Positions 1-9,643 of a stretch of DNA of 64,000 nt are shown here, piece after piece (position 1 is the stretch's first letter; every line of letters begins with the position of its first letter). Source of the stretch: Kluyvera genomosp. 1 (lineage in GTDB: Bacteria; Pseudomonadota; Gammaproteobacteria; Enterobacterales; Enterobacteriaceae); the NCBI RefSeq assembly GCF_001266615.1, contig NZ_LGHZ01000001.1:206933-270932 (forward strand), in the 5' to 3' direction. Under the pieces are notes generated by a model, which ran no database searches, was not told where the DNA came from, and saw only the letters and a program-made list of their open reading frames with translations. The position numbers were made by a program, and so were the translations under genes.

Positions 1-273
1 ATCGCTGATGGCATTGGTGGCGGCGATGCGGCCAAAGTCGAACGGGTTGTCGACAATCGGCATAAAGAAATCGGTGGTGCTGATGACCGAGGTACCGTTA
101 CCCAGGTCATAGACGGCGGCATCGTCGCGGGTTTCGTTGCCAACAAGCAGGTTCGGGTCGATAAACTTCGTCTGCTCGCTGTGCAGGATGGTTTCCAGCA
201 CCTTCGGTGAAATTTTACAACCGCAACCTGCTCCGTGGCTGTATTGCGTTAAACGAATAGCCTGCTCGCTCAT
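1..273 (-). CDS. selD: Selenide, water dikinase SelD (5' part only)
   Basis: SelD makes selenophosphate from selenide and ATP, the selenium donor for selenocysteine tRNA and 2-selenouridine. The reverse strand reads from an ATG at 273 and runs off the window edge after about 91 codons. The N-terminus carries the catalytic GAGCGCK motif (Cys17, Cys19, Lys20) and the downstream [11 protein letters not shown] and [16 protein letters not shown] segments typical of the family. An AGGAG ribosome binding site precedes the ATG. In E. coli selD lies directly beside ydjA; here about 1.9 kb of extra DNA separates them. Identification is by close match to remembered E. coli SelD; the rest of the gene is outside the window. 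Confidence 0.95.
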   Translation of the reverse strand, partial: MSEQAIRLTQYSHGAGCGCKISPKVLETILHSEQTKFIDPNLLVGNETRDDAAVYDLGNGTSVISTTDFFMPIVDNPFDFGRIAATNAISD

Positions 274-486
274 GGACAACTCCTGATTGTCTAAGAAACC
301 TATAAACCTTGATTTACCTTGGTTTTCCTAACGACTAAGACCGTAGTTTGCCTACAGTTTAGGGTAAAAAATCATGGCATCGATCACCGCATCACGACGT
401 CTATCAGCAAAGGTCACCCGCGTGTCAGGTTCCGGTATGCTTCAAAGACATAGGAACCCGAACAGTAAAACCTTTGCGACTCGAAA

Positions 487-735
487 GTGGCTAAAGCATG
501 GCGTGATGAACGTGGAACATTTTACAACGATGTCATCGCATCAGTCCAGGAAGCCCCCGCCTACGCGTTCGCGGTTAAGATGATGAAGGATACACAGTAT
601 AGAGAGGTTGTAGCTAAGAAAGGGTCTAAATTATATGATCACGTTAACGTCATGATGGCCAGGCGGTTATTTACCCAACAGATCGTCTGTTTTTATAGCG
701 ATAACGCGCTGTTCTCTTGTCAATTTAAAACATAG
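487..735 (+). CDS. Small hypothetical ORF, possibly a remnant
   Basis: An 82-codon reading frame opening with GTG. Residues 1-65 are charged and protein-like (start VAKAWRDERG, middle KMMKDTQYREVV), while the tail is less convincing. The frame is closed by a stop at 466 just upstream, and there is no clear ribosome binding site. An overlapping frame beginning at 374 is arginine/serine-rich and looks like noise. I do not recognise the family. It lies in the AT-rich insert between selD and ydjA and could be the decayed end of a larger gene. Confidence 0.3.
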   Translation: MAKAWRDERGTFYNDVIASVQEAPAYAFAVKMMKDTQYREVVAKKGSKLYDHVNVMMARRLFTQQIVCFYSDNALFSCQFKT

Positions 736-1123
736 CATTCTCATTATCCCTAACGGTGAAAGTCAATATTCTTAACAGTATTTTAAATTAGCTGGCTATT
801 CAATGCGGATAAAGCATCAGTTATAAGTAAACATATAAATACAATGCATGTTAATAAATTGGTTTCATGTCGGCACTATTGATTAAATCCCGCATGCCGG
901 GTTAAGTTACTTTCCCCAGAAAGGAAGCTGCATTTAATATCATTCTGGTTAGTACTGAATAAAATGGCTTATATAAAACACCGCTGAGTGACAGCGTAGG
1001 CCAACGGTAAAAATACACTACCGTATCAACAATAAAAAATAACATTTAACACCTATCCCATAACAATAAAAATAGGATCGGGTTTAGCAAACATCAACAG
1101 AGAAATCACCACAGGTAAGTAGA
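736..1123. other. AT-rich gap with no recognisable gene
   Basis: No open frame with a ribosome binding site was found on either strand. The base composition is clearly more AT-rich than in sppA or gapA, in keeping with acquired DNA. A promoter for the small ORFs starting at 1124 may lie toward the right end, but I could not settle on one. Confidence 0.5.
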
Positions 1124-1273
1124 ATGAAACTGACACTCTCCAGCCCACCGATACGTAGCTCTCAGCCTATGGGACTGGCGACGCATGCTCAGGCTTGCGC
1201 AACGGATACTCCCTCTTTACATCGCCTTTCTATCAACGTGTTAATCGTGGGTCATCGCGTTATTGATGAATGA
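1124..1273 (+). CDS. Small ORF, 49 codons, upstream partner of a membrane peptide
   Basis: An ATG-initiated 49-codon frame with an AGG-containing sequence about 8 bases upstream. The product is mildly hydrophobic near its C-terminus. Its TGA overlaps the ATG of the next small frame (ATGA at 1270-1273), an arrangement typical of translational coupling. No family is recognised. The coupling is the main reason to list it; a chance frame is possible. Confidence 0.3.
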   Translation: MKLTLSSPPIRSSQPMGLATHAQACATDTPSLHRLSINVLIVGHRVIDE

Positions 1274-1362
1274 GTGAGTTAATCGGAAATATCGTATTTA
1301 CGCTCTGGTGCTCATTATGCCTTATCGGTTGGATCATTTTATTACTCATCGATTTGGAATAG
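1270..1362 (+). CDS. Candidate 30-residue single-pass membrane peptide
   Basis: The frame starts at the ATGA overlap with the preceding small ORF. It encodes a short polar start (MSELIGN), about 20 consecutive hydrophobic residues including two Trp and two Cys, and an acidic end (IDLE). This is the profile of a small inner-membrane peptide. It has no independent ribosome binding site, so expression would depend on coupling. The sequence matches none of the small membrane proteins I know (MgtS, KdpF, YoaI and similar). Confidence 0.35.
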   Translation: MSELIGNIVFTLWCSLCLIGWIILLLIDLE

Positions 1363-1578
1363 CGATGACAGTAATAACTCCAGTCGTTATTTTTTCAGGG
1401 GAAGCATTACGGAGCGATCCGACCGGCATCATTAATTATGCTGTTCTACTGATACATAAATAACCGCTACCTTCAACGTTAATGATGGTAGCGTACGTCA
1501 TCATATTGACTATGCGTTCAATATAAGAACCAGGTAAATATGATGTTATAGAAGATGTAATATATAAAGGGTAAAATA

Positions 1579-1899
1579 ATGAAAAAATTAATACTGGTAG
1601 CGATGGCAATTTCCTTAAGCGGCTGCGTAATTGCAGCGCCACTCCATCGAATGGATGGTGATGACGTCGCCCCTTCGCAATATGCTTCTGGAGCGAATGA
1701 GTGTACTCAGAGAGCTGAAGCCGCCGGTGAGTGCGTGATGCATAAAAAGCATCATCATAAAAAAACTGACGACACCTATAAAAGCAGCGATGGCTATACC
1801 ATGATAACCAAACACGGCGTTACTCTTCCGGATTGTGAAGAAACCGGCGGCAGTCAGGCGTCGCAAGGTTCCACCTGCTGGTATACAAACAGCAAATGA
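1579..1899 (+). CDS. Small His-rich lipoprotein
   Basis: The 106-residue product opens with a classical lipoprotein signal: a positive start (MKK), a hydrophobic core and the lipobox LSGC, cleaved before Cys16. Asp does not follow the Cys (it is Cys-Val), so outer-membrane sorting is expected. The mature part has a basic/His cluster near residues 55-62 (HKKHHHKK) and four further cysteines, which suggests metal binding or disulfides; this is inference. AAGGG eight bases upstream of the ATG is a good ribosome binding site. Its stop overlaps the start of the next frame. I do not recognise the family. Confidence 0.6.
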   Translation: MKKLILVAMAISLSGCVIAAPLHRMDGDDVAPSQYASGANECTQRAEAAGECVMHKKHHHKKTDDTYKSSDGYTMITKHGVTLPDCEETGGSQASQGSTCWYTNSK

Positions 1900-2087
1900 T
1901 ATTGACTCAGCAGGAAGGGTTGGCGCATCTCGACAAGATAACCCGTGACTTGGCGGTGCTGGATAAGGCTATCGATGTACTTCGAGAGATGGAGCAAGCA
2001 AAAGCTGATGTTATCAGCTATCTGATTGGTGTCAGAAATCTTAAAGAGATCATGATTATCGAACTGAAAGGTGAATTTATCGTGTAA
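1896..2087 (+). CDS. Hypothetical 63-residue helical protein
   Basis: The ATG overlaps the TGA of the lipoprotein gene (ATGA), so the two probably share an mRNA. There is no separate ribosome binding site. The product is predicted mainly helical, with heptad-like Leu/Ile spacing (DKITRDLAVLDKAIDVLREM), and has no signal peptide or membrane span. A terminator-like hairpin follows at once. Function is unknown. Confidence 0.4.
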   Translation: MILTQQEGLAHLDKITRDLAVLDKAIDVLREMEQAKADVISYLIGVRNLKEIMIIELKGEFIV

Positions 2088-2095
2088 TCAAGATT

Positions 2096-2143
2096 AAGCC
2101 CCTGCTTATAGTCATCTTCAGTGATGACTGGAGGCAGGGGCTT
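2096..2143 (+). terminator. Hairpin after the lipoprotein unit
   Basis: AAGCCCCTGC at 2096-2105 pairs with GCAGGGGCTT at 2134-2143, and an inner AGTCATC/GATGACT pair extends the structure. Only a short T run follows, so it may be a weak terminator. It separates the inserted genes from the convergent ydjA. Confidence 0.6.
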
Positions 2144-2191
2144 TGCATGAAGCGGCTGCGTTAGCTACGCCAGGCAAGCTTTCACATCAAG

Positions 2192-2743
2192 TCAGAGATA
2201 GCGAACAAACGGTGCAGTATCCGCAGCGGTAAAGGTGGACGATGCTTTCAGCTGCGGCGTGCCCAAATAGAGGAAGCCAACAATTTTGTCCAGGGTACCA
2301 CAGTCCAGACCGGCACGGACCAGTGGGCTTTCAGTAAGCGCACCGGTGCGCCAGATACCGTTAAAGCCCTGTGCAACGGCGGCCATTTGCATAGCCATCA
2401 CCGCGCAGCCTGCGGACATCTCCTGTTCCCACACCGGCACTTTAGGGTGATCCTGGCACTTGGCGATAACCGCAATAATCATCGGCGCGCGAAACGGTGC
2501 GCTACGGGCTTTCTCAATGGCTTTTTCATCGCTTTGTGCCGCGACCGCACCTTGCTCCAGCAGCTGGCTAAAACGCTCGCGCCCTTCGCCTTCGATGACC
2601 ACAAATTGCCATGGCTGCAGCGTGCCGTGATCCGGTGCGCGCATACCGGCACGCAGAATATTCTGCAATTGTTCACCGGCAGGTGCAGGCTCAGCCAGTC
2701 GGGACGCGCTACGGCGATTCACCAATAATTCAAGGGCATCCAT
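2192..2743 (-). CDS. ydjA: Nitroreductase-family flavoprotein YdjA
   Basis: A 183-residue protein of the NfsB/FRase superfamily, a minimal FMN-dependent NAD(P)H oxidoreductase of unclear physiological substrate. The N-terminal [13 protein letters not shown] segment carries the Arg/Ser residues that contact FMN phosphate, and [14 protein letters not shown] is the second family signature. Length matches E. coli YdjA. GAGGAG precedes the ATG. It is divergent from sppA with about 160 bases between, as in E. coli. Confidence 0.93.
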   Translation of the reverse strand: MDALELLVNRRSASRLAEPAPAGEQLQNILRAGMRAPDHGTLQPWQFVVIEGEGRERFSQLLEQGAVAAQSDEKAIEKARSAPFRAPMIIAVIAKCQDHPKVPVWEQEMSAGCAVMAMQMAAVAQGFNGIWRTGALTESPLVRAGLDCGTLDKIVGFLYLGTPQLKASSTFTAADTAPFVRYL

Positions 2744-2904
2744 AAAACCACTCCTCTCACGTTATTTTTCATAAAATTAACATGCGCGAGGATTTTGTTA
2801 CAGCACCGAAGGCGATTCCTGCTGACAACCGGCGACGGTCTATTTAGGATAGCCACACGTTTCACCGTTTCGGTGAACCTTTTTCGTTTTTGCAGGGAGA
2901 TTAC

Positions 2905-4758
2905 ATGCGAACCGTATGGCGCTTCATTGTCGGATTCTTTAAATGGACGTGGCGATTGCTCAATTTCGTCCGCGAACTGGTGCTTAACCTGTTCTTTATT
3001 TTGCTGGTGCTGGTCGGCGTTGGCATCTGGATGCAGCTTAGCAGCAGCACCACCGAACATAGCAGCCGCGGAGCATTGCTGATGGATATCAGCGGCGTGG
3101 TGGTCGATAAACCATCGACCAGCAGCAAGCTCAGCGTTATCGGGAAACAAATTTTTGGTGCCAGTTCTGACCGTCTGCAGGAAAACTCCCTGTTCGATAT
3201 CGTGCAGACCATTCGCCAGGCGAAGGATGATCGCAATATCACCGGTATTGTGCTGGACCTGAAAAACTTCGCAGGTGGCGATCAGCCTTCAATGCAGTAC
3301 ATCGGTAAAGCGCTGCGTGAATTCCGCGACAGCGGCAAGCCGGTTTACGCCATTGGTGACAGCTATAGCCAGGGGCAGTACTACCTCGCCAGCTTCGCCA
3401 ACAAAATCTGGCTGTCGCCGCAGGGCGTGGTTGACCTGCACGGTTTCGCCACTAACGGCCTGTACTACAAAACGCTGCTCGACAAGCTGAAAGTCTCGAC
3501 TCACGTCTTCCGCGTCGGCACCTATAAGTCCGCCGTTGAACCGTTTATCCGTGATGATATGTCTCCTGCGGCCCGCGAAGCGGATAGCCGCTGGATTGGC
3601 GAGCTGTGGCAAAACTACCTCAACACCGTCGCGGCGAACCGTCAGATTACCGCACTGCAAGTGTTCCCTGGCGCTCAGGCTATGCTGGATGGGCTGAGCA
3701 AAGTTGACGGCGACACGGCGAAATACGCACTGGATAACAAACTGGTTGATACGCTCGCATCCAGTGCTGAAATCGAAAAAGCGATGACTAAAGCGTTTGG
3801 CTGGAGCAAAGCGGACAATAACTTTAGCGCCATCAGCATGTATGACTATGCGGTGAAAACCCCGGCGGATACCGGCTCAAGCATTGCCGTGGTCTTTGCG
3901 AACGGCGCTATCATGGACGGTGAGGAAACCCCGGGTAACGTCGGCGGCGATACCACCGCGGCACAAATCCGCGATGCACGTCTGGATCCGAAAGTGAAGG
4001 CTATCGTCCTGCGCGTCAACAGCCCTGGCGGCAGCGTTAGCGCTTCCGAGGTGATCCGTGAAGAACTGGCAGCAGCCAAAGCGGCAGGCAAACCGGTAGT
4101 TGTTTCGATGGGCGGTATGGCGGCATCCGGCGGTTACTGGATCTCAACGCCGGCGGATTACATCATCGCCAGCCCAAGCACGCTGACCGGCTCGATCGGC
4201 ATCTTTGGGGTCATCAACACCGTCGAAAATACGCTCGATTCCATCGGCGTACACACTGACGGCGTCTCCACCTCTCCGCTGGCAGACATGGCGGTGACGA
4301 AAGCGCTGACCCCAGAAGTGCAGCAGATGATGCAGCTCACCATAGAGAACGGCTACAAACGCTTTATCAACCTCGTGGCGCAGTCGCGTAAGAGCACGCC
4401 GGAAGCTATCGATAAAATCGCCCAGGGCCACGTGTGGACCGGTGAAGACGCGAAAGCGAATGGGCTGGTCGATAGCCTCGGTGACTTTGACGACGCGGTA
4501 GCGAAAGCTGCAGAGCTGGCGAAGGTTAAAGCCTGGCACATTGACTACTACCAGAGCGAACCGACCTTCTTTGATATGGTGATGGACAGCATGTCAGGTT
4601 CAGTGCGCGCCGCCCTGCCACAGGCGCTGCAGGCTTACCTGCCGGCACCGCTGGCCTCGGCGGCAAATGCAGTAAAAGCCGAAAGCGATAAACTGGCGGT
4701 ATTTAACGATCCGCAAAATCGCTATGCAATTTGCCTGACCTGCGCCAATATTCGCTAA
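2905..4758 (+). CDS. sppA: Signal peptide peptidase A (protease IV)
   Basis: SppA degrades signal peptides left in the inner membrane after secretion. The 617-residue product has one N-terminal membrane span (about residues 25-45) and two tandem ClpP/crotonase-like halves. The catalytic Lys is in [11 protein letters not shown] in the first half and the nucleophile Ser in GMAASGGYW in the second, the known Lys/Ser dyad. The start at 2905 (MRTVWRF) follows GGGAG and matches E. coli; an upstream in-frame TTG would add five residues without support. A terminator follows directly. Confidence 0.97.
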   Translation: MRTVWRFIVGFFKWTWRLLNFVRELVLNLFFILLVLVGVGIWMQLSSSTTEHSSRGALLMDISGVVVDKPSTSSKLSVIGKQIFGASSDRLQENSLFDIVQTIRQAKDDRNITGIVLDLKNFAGGDQPSMQYIGKALREFRDSGKPVYAIGDSYSQGQYYLASFANKIWLSPQGVVDLHGFATNGLYYKTLLDKLKVSTHVFRVGTYKSAVEPFIRDDMSPAAREADSRWIGELWQNYLNTVAANRQITALQVFPGAQAMLDGLSKVDGDTAKYALDNKLVDTLASSAEIEKAMTKAFGWSKADNNFSAISMYDYAVKTPADTGSSIAVVFANGAIMDGEETPGNVGGDTTAAQIRDARLDPKVKAIVLRVNSPGGSVSASEVIREELAAAKAAGKPVVVSMGGMAASGGYWISTPADYIIASPSTLTGSIGIFGVINTVENTLDSIGVHTDGVSTSPLADMAVTKALTPEVQQMMQLTIENGYKRFINLVAQSRKSTPEAIDKIAQGHVWTGEDAKANGLVDSLGDFDDAVAKAAELAKVKAWHIDYYQSEPTFFDMVMDSMSGSVRAALPQALQAYLPAPLASAANAVKAESDKLAVFNDPQNRYAICLTCANIR

Positions 4759-4762
4759 TCGT

Positions 4763-4789
4763 AATCCCCTCCGCTAAGGAGGGGATTTT
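4763..4789 (+). terminator. sppA terminator
   Basis: AATCCCCTCC pairs with GGAGGGGATT around a short loop, followed by a T run. It lies 27-53 bases before the ansA start, so ansA must either have a promoter in this short gap or receive readthrough. Confidence 0.85.
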
Positions 4790-4815
4790 CTTTGGATTAC
4801 TCATTCGACGACCTC

Positions 4816-5832
<1,017 letters not shown>

Positions 5833-5842
5833 GGAGAGCGCC

Positions 5843-6484
5843 ATGACGCAACGCGCACTGTTATTGGTCGATTTGCAAAATGATTTCTGCGCCGGCGGCG
5901 CGCTGGCCGTGGCCGATGGCGATAGCACCATCGACGTCGCCAATCTGTTGATTCGGGCGGCGAATATCCTTGGCGATACGGTGGTGGCAAGCCAGGACTG
6001 GCATCCGGCCAACCACGGCAGTTTTGCCAGCCAGCACGGCGTTGAACCGTACACGCAAGGGACGCTGGACGGACTGGCGCAGACCTTTTGGCCGGACCAT
6101 TGCGTTCAGGACAGCGACGGCGCGGCGTTTCACCCGCTGCTGACGCAGCAGGATATTGATGCCGTATTCCATAAAGGCGAAAGCGTTAATATCGATAGCT
6201 ACAGCGCCTTTTTCGATAACGGACATCGGCAAAAAACCGGTCTCGATGCCTGGCTGCGCGAGCATGCGATCAACGAGCTTATCGTTCTGGGCCTGGCAAC
6301 CGACTACTGCGTCAAATTTACGGTGCTCGACGCATTGCAACTTGGCTATACGGTCAACGTCATTACCGACGGCTGTCGCGGCGTCAATATTCAGCCGCAG
6401 GATAGCGCCAACGCCTTTATGGAGATGGCTGCCGAAGGGGCAACGCTGTATACCCTCGACGACTGGCTTGAGAATCAGGGATAG
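5843..6484 (+). CDS. pncA: Nicotinamidase PncA
   Basis: Hydrolyses nicotinamide to nicotinate in the NAD salvage pathway; in other bacteria it also activates pyrazinamide. The 213-residue isochorismatase-fold protein shows catalytic Asp10 (VDLQNDF), the active-site Lys in FHKGES, the nucleophile Cys in ATDYCVKF, and the metal-binding DWHPANH motif. GGGAG lies before the ATG. Length and sequence match E. coli PncA. Confidence 0.97.
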   Translation: MTQRALLLVDLQNDFCAGGALAVADGDSTIDVANLLIRAANILGDTVVASQDWHPANHGSFASQHGVEPYTQGTLDGLAQTFWPDHCVQDSDGAAFHPLLTQQDIDAVFHKGESVNIDSYSAFFDNGHRQKTGLDAWLREHAINELIVLGLATDYCVKFTVLDALQLGYTVNVITDGCRGVNIQPQDSANAFMEMAAEGATLYTLDDWLENQG

Positions 6485-6825
6485 CCTGACAGCCACTTAG
6501 CGCCCGGAGGTTCTGGACACTCCCAACGTCGGGTAACACCGTGAGTGTCAGATTGAGATACCCGGGGCGACCGCCGGGTTTGGCGTCCCTTCGGGAACCC
6601 AATCCCGGCGTTTCCCCTAATCGCTTTGCTTAAGTGAACGGTGTTACGCCCCCGGGCGGCTTCTAACGATATTCCACTAACCCGGTCAATTTTCCTCCAC
6701 CCGCCTTCTCCCCCGTGAACCGCTTCGCAGATTTTCCCCTTCGGCGATGCTATGTTCCAACGGTTGTTTTTTCGCCACACCTTTTCCGTGGCGCCTGTGT
6801 TTTTCAATGTCAAAGAGGACCGAGT
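6485..6825. other. GC-rich structured gap before the chitinase gene
   Basis: This 341-base gap has no supported gene. It contains GTAACACCGT (6533-6542) and its complement ACGGTGTTAC (6638-6647), flanked by CGCCCGG/CCGGGCG, with further GC-rich inverted repeats between them (for example GCCGGGTTTGGCG). This would allow a long folded RNA on either strand. The reverse-strand frames through it are probably chance. I considered a phage P4/P1 C4-type antisense RNA or a repetitive extragenic element but cannot confirm either. The chitinase ribosome binding site AGAGGA lies at its right end. Confidence 0.5.
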
Positions 6826-8079
6826 ATGAAACTTTTGCCTTTGCTGGCAGCTTTACCCCTGCTCTGCGCTTCCGTTGTGTCTGCCAATTCACTGATGTCC
6901 GTCGGCTACTTTAACGGTGGCGGCGATGTCACAGCCGGGCCGGGTGGCGATATCAATAAACTCGATGTGCGCCAGATTACCCACCTCAACTATTCATTTG
7001 GCCTTATCTATAACGATGAGAAAGATGAAACCAACGACGCGTTAAAAGACCCGACAAAACTACATCAAATCTGGCTGTCGCCGAAGGTACAGTCCGATCT
7101 AGAAAAAATCCCCGTCTTGCGTAAACAAAATCCGAACCTGAAAGTACTGCTCTCCGTCGGCGGCTGGGGCGCTCGCGGATTCTCAGGTGCGGCCGCTAGC
7201 CCTGAAGCACGCGCGGTGTTTATCCGTTCGGCACAGGATGTGGTCGCCAAATATGGCCTCGACGGCATCGATCTTGACTGGGAATACCCGGTTAACGGCG
7301 CCTGGGGCCTGGTGGCTAGTCAGCCTACGGACAGAGACAACTTCACCACGCTGCTGAAAGAACTGCGCGCGGCGTTTGGCAAACACAAGCTGGTCACCAT
7401 CGCCGTCGGGGCCAATGCTGAGAGCCCGAAAAGCTGGGTGGACGTGAAGGCCATCGCCCCGCTGCTGGACTACATCAACCTGATGACCTACGACATGGCG
7501 TACGGCACGCAGTACTTTAACTCCAATTTGTACGATTCAACCCAGTGGCCAACGGTGGCGGCAGCGGATAAGTACAGCGCTGATTTTGTGGTCAATAACT
7601 ATATCGCCGCCGGCCTGAAGCCGAGCCAGATGAACCTCGGCATCGGTTTCTACGGCCGCGTACCAAAACGCACCGTCGAGCCGGGCATCGACTGGAGCAA
7701 ACCGGATGCGCAGAAAAATCCGGTCACCCAGCCGTACTTTGGCCCACATGAAGTGGTTCTGTTTAAATCACTGGGCGTGGATTTGAGCAAAGACACCTAC
7801 GTGAAGTACAACGACATCGTGGCGAAATTGCTCAATGACCCGCAGAAACGTTTTACCGAGCACTGGGACGATCAGGCGAAAGTGCCGTGGCTGTCAGTGC
7901 AATCCACCGACGGCAAAGCGCTGTTCGCCCTCTCCTATGAGAACCCGCGTTCAGTGAGTATTAAAGCTGACTACATCAAGAGTAAAGGGCTTGCTGGAGC
8001 GATGTTCTGGGAATATGGCGCAGACGATAACAACCAGCTGGCGAAACAGCTGGCCGAGTCGCTAGGCATTAAACACTAA
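6826..8079 (+). CDS. Secreted GH18 chitinase
   Basis: A 417-residue glycoside hydrolase family 18 enzyme that would cleave beta-1,4 bonds in chitin. The product begins with a Sec signal peptide (about residues 1-20, ending SVVSAN). The TIM-barrel motifs are visible: VLLSVGGWG on strand 3, DGIDLDWEYP (DxxDxDxE, with the catalytic Glu) on strand 4, and LMTYDMAYG on strand 6. No chitin-binding domain is seen. AGAGGA precedes the chosen ATG; a longer frame starting at 6715 has no support. The gene is not at this position in E. coli K-12, where ydjE follows pncA. A hairpin at the 3' end separates it from the next operon. Confidence 0.9.
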   Translation: MKLLPLLAALPLLCASVVSANSLMSVGYFNGGGDVTAGPGGDINKLDVRQITHLNYSFGLIYNDEKDETNDALKDPTKLHQIWLSPKVQSDLEKIPVLRKQNPNLKVLLSVGGWGARGFSGAAASPEARAVFIRSAQDVVAKYGLDGIDLDWEYPVNGAWGLVASQPTDRDNFTTLLKELRAAFGKHKLVTIAVGANAESPKSWVDVKAIAPLLDYINLMTYDMAYGTQYFNSNLYDSTQWPTVAAADKYSADFVVNNYIAAGLKPSQMNLGIGFYGRVPKRTVEPGIDWSKPDAQKNPVTQPYFGPHEVVLFKSLGVDLSKDTYVKYNDIVAKLLNDPQKRFTEHWDDQAKVPWLSVQSTDGKALFALSYENPRSVSIKADYIKSKGLAGAMFWEYGADDNNQLAKQLAESLGIKH

Positions 8080-8099
8080 CGTTCTGAGTAAAAAGCCAA

Positions 8100-8132
8100 C
8101 CGTTATCCGGGCACGGCTTGCCCGGATAACGG
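8100..8132. terminator. Bidirectional hairpin between chitinase and monooxygenase genes
   Basis: CCGTTATCCGGGCA pairs perfectly over 14 bases with TGCCCGGATAACGG around a five-base loop. It lies between convergent genes. There is an A-rich run on the left and no long T run on the right, so it is best placed to stop the leftward operon. Confidence 0.7.
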
Positions 8133-8189
8133 TGACAGAATGATTTCAAACCACACAACGACACTCATGCTTAACGCCAGCACTTCTGG

Positions 8190-9587
8190 TTATACCGGCG
8201 CTAAGATACCGCTGTCGGCGTGAATACGATATCCGGCTCCCGGATGTGGCGCCTGTAGCCGCGCGCTACCGCCGAACAGTTTTTCGCGCAGTGTCCCCTG
8301 GCTGTACTCTTGCTTGTAGACGCCGCGTTTTTGCAATTCGGGGATCAGCAGCTCCACCACATCAGTGAACGTTTCATGCGTCACGGCGTAGGCAAGATTA
8401 AAACCATCCACGTCGGTCTCTTCGACCCATGACTGCAATTCATCAGCGACGGTTTGCGCACTGCCAACGACCAGCGGACCAAAGCCGCCAATCCCCACCC
8501 AATCCGCCATTGCTTTCACCGACCACTGACGGCCAGGATCGGCGGTGGAGAACGTATCAACAACGGATTGAATGGCATTAGTTTTCGAATAGGTAAACAC
8601 TTCATCAGGCTGGTACTGACTAAAATCGATTCCGGTCCAGCCGGAGATCAGCGCCAGCGCGCCTTCATAGCTGGTATAGCTTTTGTACTCCTGCCATTTG
8701 GCCTGCGCGGCTTTATCAGTCTCGCCAACAATCGCAGTCTGCATGTTGAAAATCAGAATGCTGTGCGGATCGCGCCCAGCCTCCTGCGCCCGGCGGCGAA
8801 TATCGGCGACCGTTTTTTTCAAAGCGCTTTTTGACGGCGAGGCCACAAATACGCACTCGGCATGGCTGGCTGCAAACTGCTTACCGCGGCTTGAGGCACC
8901 GGCCTGATAGAGTACCGGCGTACGCTGCGGCGACGGTTCGCAAAGGTGATAACCCGGTACGTCAAAGAATTTACCGTGATGATTAATTGCATGAATTTTA
9001 CTTGGGTCGCTAAAAATCCGCCGTTCGCGATCGCGCAAAATCGCCCCCTCTTCCCAACTGCCTTCCAGCAGTTTGTACACGACTTCGAGATATTCGTCGG
9101 CGTAATCGTAACGGGCATCATGAGCGGTTTGTGCCTGTTGACCGATATTACGCGCACCGCTCTCGAGATAGGAGGTGACGATATTCCAGCCCACGCGCCC
9201 TTTGGTTAGATGATCCAGCGTCGACAAGCGACGAGCAAACGGATACGGATGTTCAAACGACAATGACGCCGTGAGGCCAAAGCCAAGATGTTCGGTCACC
9301 AGCGCCATCGGAGTCACCAACGCTAGCGGATCGTTGACCGGCACCTGTGCCGCCTGCCGAATGGCCGCATCGCCATTACCGTTAAAGACGTCATAAACAC
9401 CGAGCACATCGGCGATAAACAGGCCGTCAAATTTTCCCCGCTCCAGCAAACGCGCCAAATCAACCCAGTAGTCCAGATCCTTGTACTGCCAGGAACGGTC
9501 GCGCGGATGTGCCCACAGTCCCGGCGATTGGTGGCCAACACAGTTCATATCAAAAGCATTCAGTCGAATTTCACGTTGCGAAGCCAT
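8190..9587 (-). CDS. FMN-dependent monooxygenase, NtaA/SnaA/DszA type
   Basis: A 465-residue bacterial-luciferase-like monooxygenase of the NtaA/SnaA/DszA/SoxA branch, which uses reduced FMN and O2 to attack sulfones, nitrilotriacetate or related compounds. Family motifs seen: GLFIADVLGVYD near the N-terminus, SFEHPYPFARRLSTLDHLTKGRVGWNIVTSY, and TPVLYQAGASSRGKQFAA. The ATG at 9587 has GGGAG upstream; a longer frame to 9605 lacks it. It is the last gene of a three-gene operon with an FAD protein and an SsuD homologue, so a sulfur or sulfonate substrate is likely (inference). The real substrate cannot be read from the sequence. Confidence 0.85.
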   Translation of the reverse strand: MASQREIRLNAFDMNCVGHQSPGLWAHPRDRSWQYKDLDYWVDLARLLERGKFDGLFIADVLGVYDVFNGNGDAAIRQAAQVPVNDPLALVTPMALVTEHLGFGLTASLSFEHPYPFARRLSTLDHLTKGRVGWNIVTSYLESGARNIGQQAQTAHDARYDYADEYLEVVYKLLEGSWEEGAILRDRERRIFSDPSKIHAINHHGKFFDVPGYHLCEPSPQRTPVLYQAGASSRGKQFAASHAECVFVASPSKSALKKTVADIRRRAQEAGRDPHSILIFNMQTAIVGETDKAAQAKWQEYKSYTSYEGALALISGWTGIDFSQYQPDEVFTYSKTNAIQSVVDTFSTADPGRQWSVKAMADWVGIGGFGPLVVGSAQTVADELQSWVEETDVDGFNLAYAVTHETFTDVVELLIPELQKRGVYKQEYSQGTLREKLFGGSARLQAPHPGAGYRIHADSGILAPV

Positions 9588-9643
9588 AATAGTCTCCCCG
9601 TACACCCGGCGTTGTGCCCGGTGTAAGCAATAGTTTTAATGGG

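Noticed and set aside
374..583. A 69-codon frame overlapping the GTG-started small ORF
   Set aside because: Ser/Arg/Pro-rich composition typical of a chance frame, no ribosome binding site, and it conflicts with the more protein-like overlapping frame.
6475..6813. A 112-codon reverse frame between pncA and the chitinase
   Set aside because: It overlaps pncA's end, lacks a ribosome binding site, and its Arg/Gly-rich content follows from the GC-rich inverted repeats; treated as structured non-coding DNA instead.
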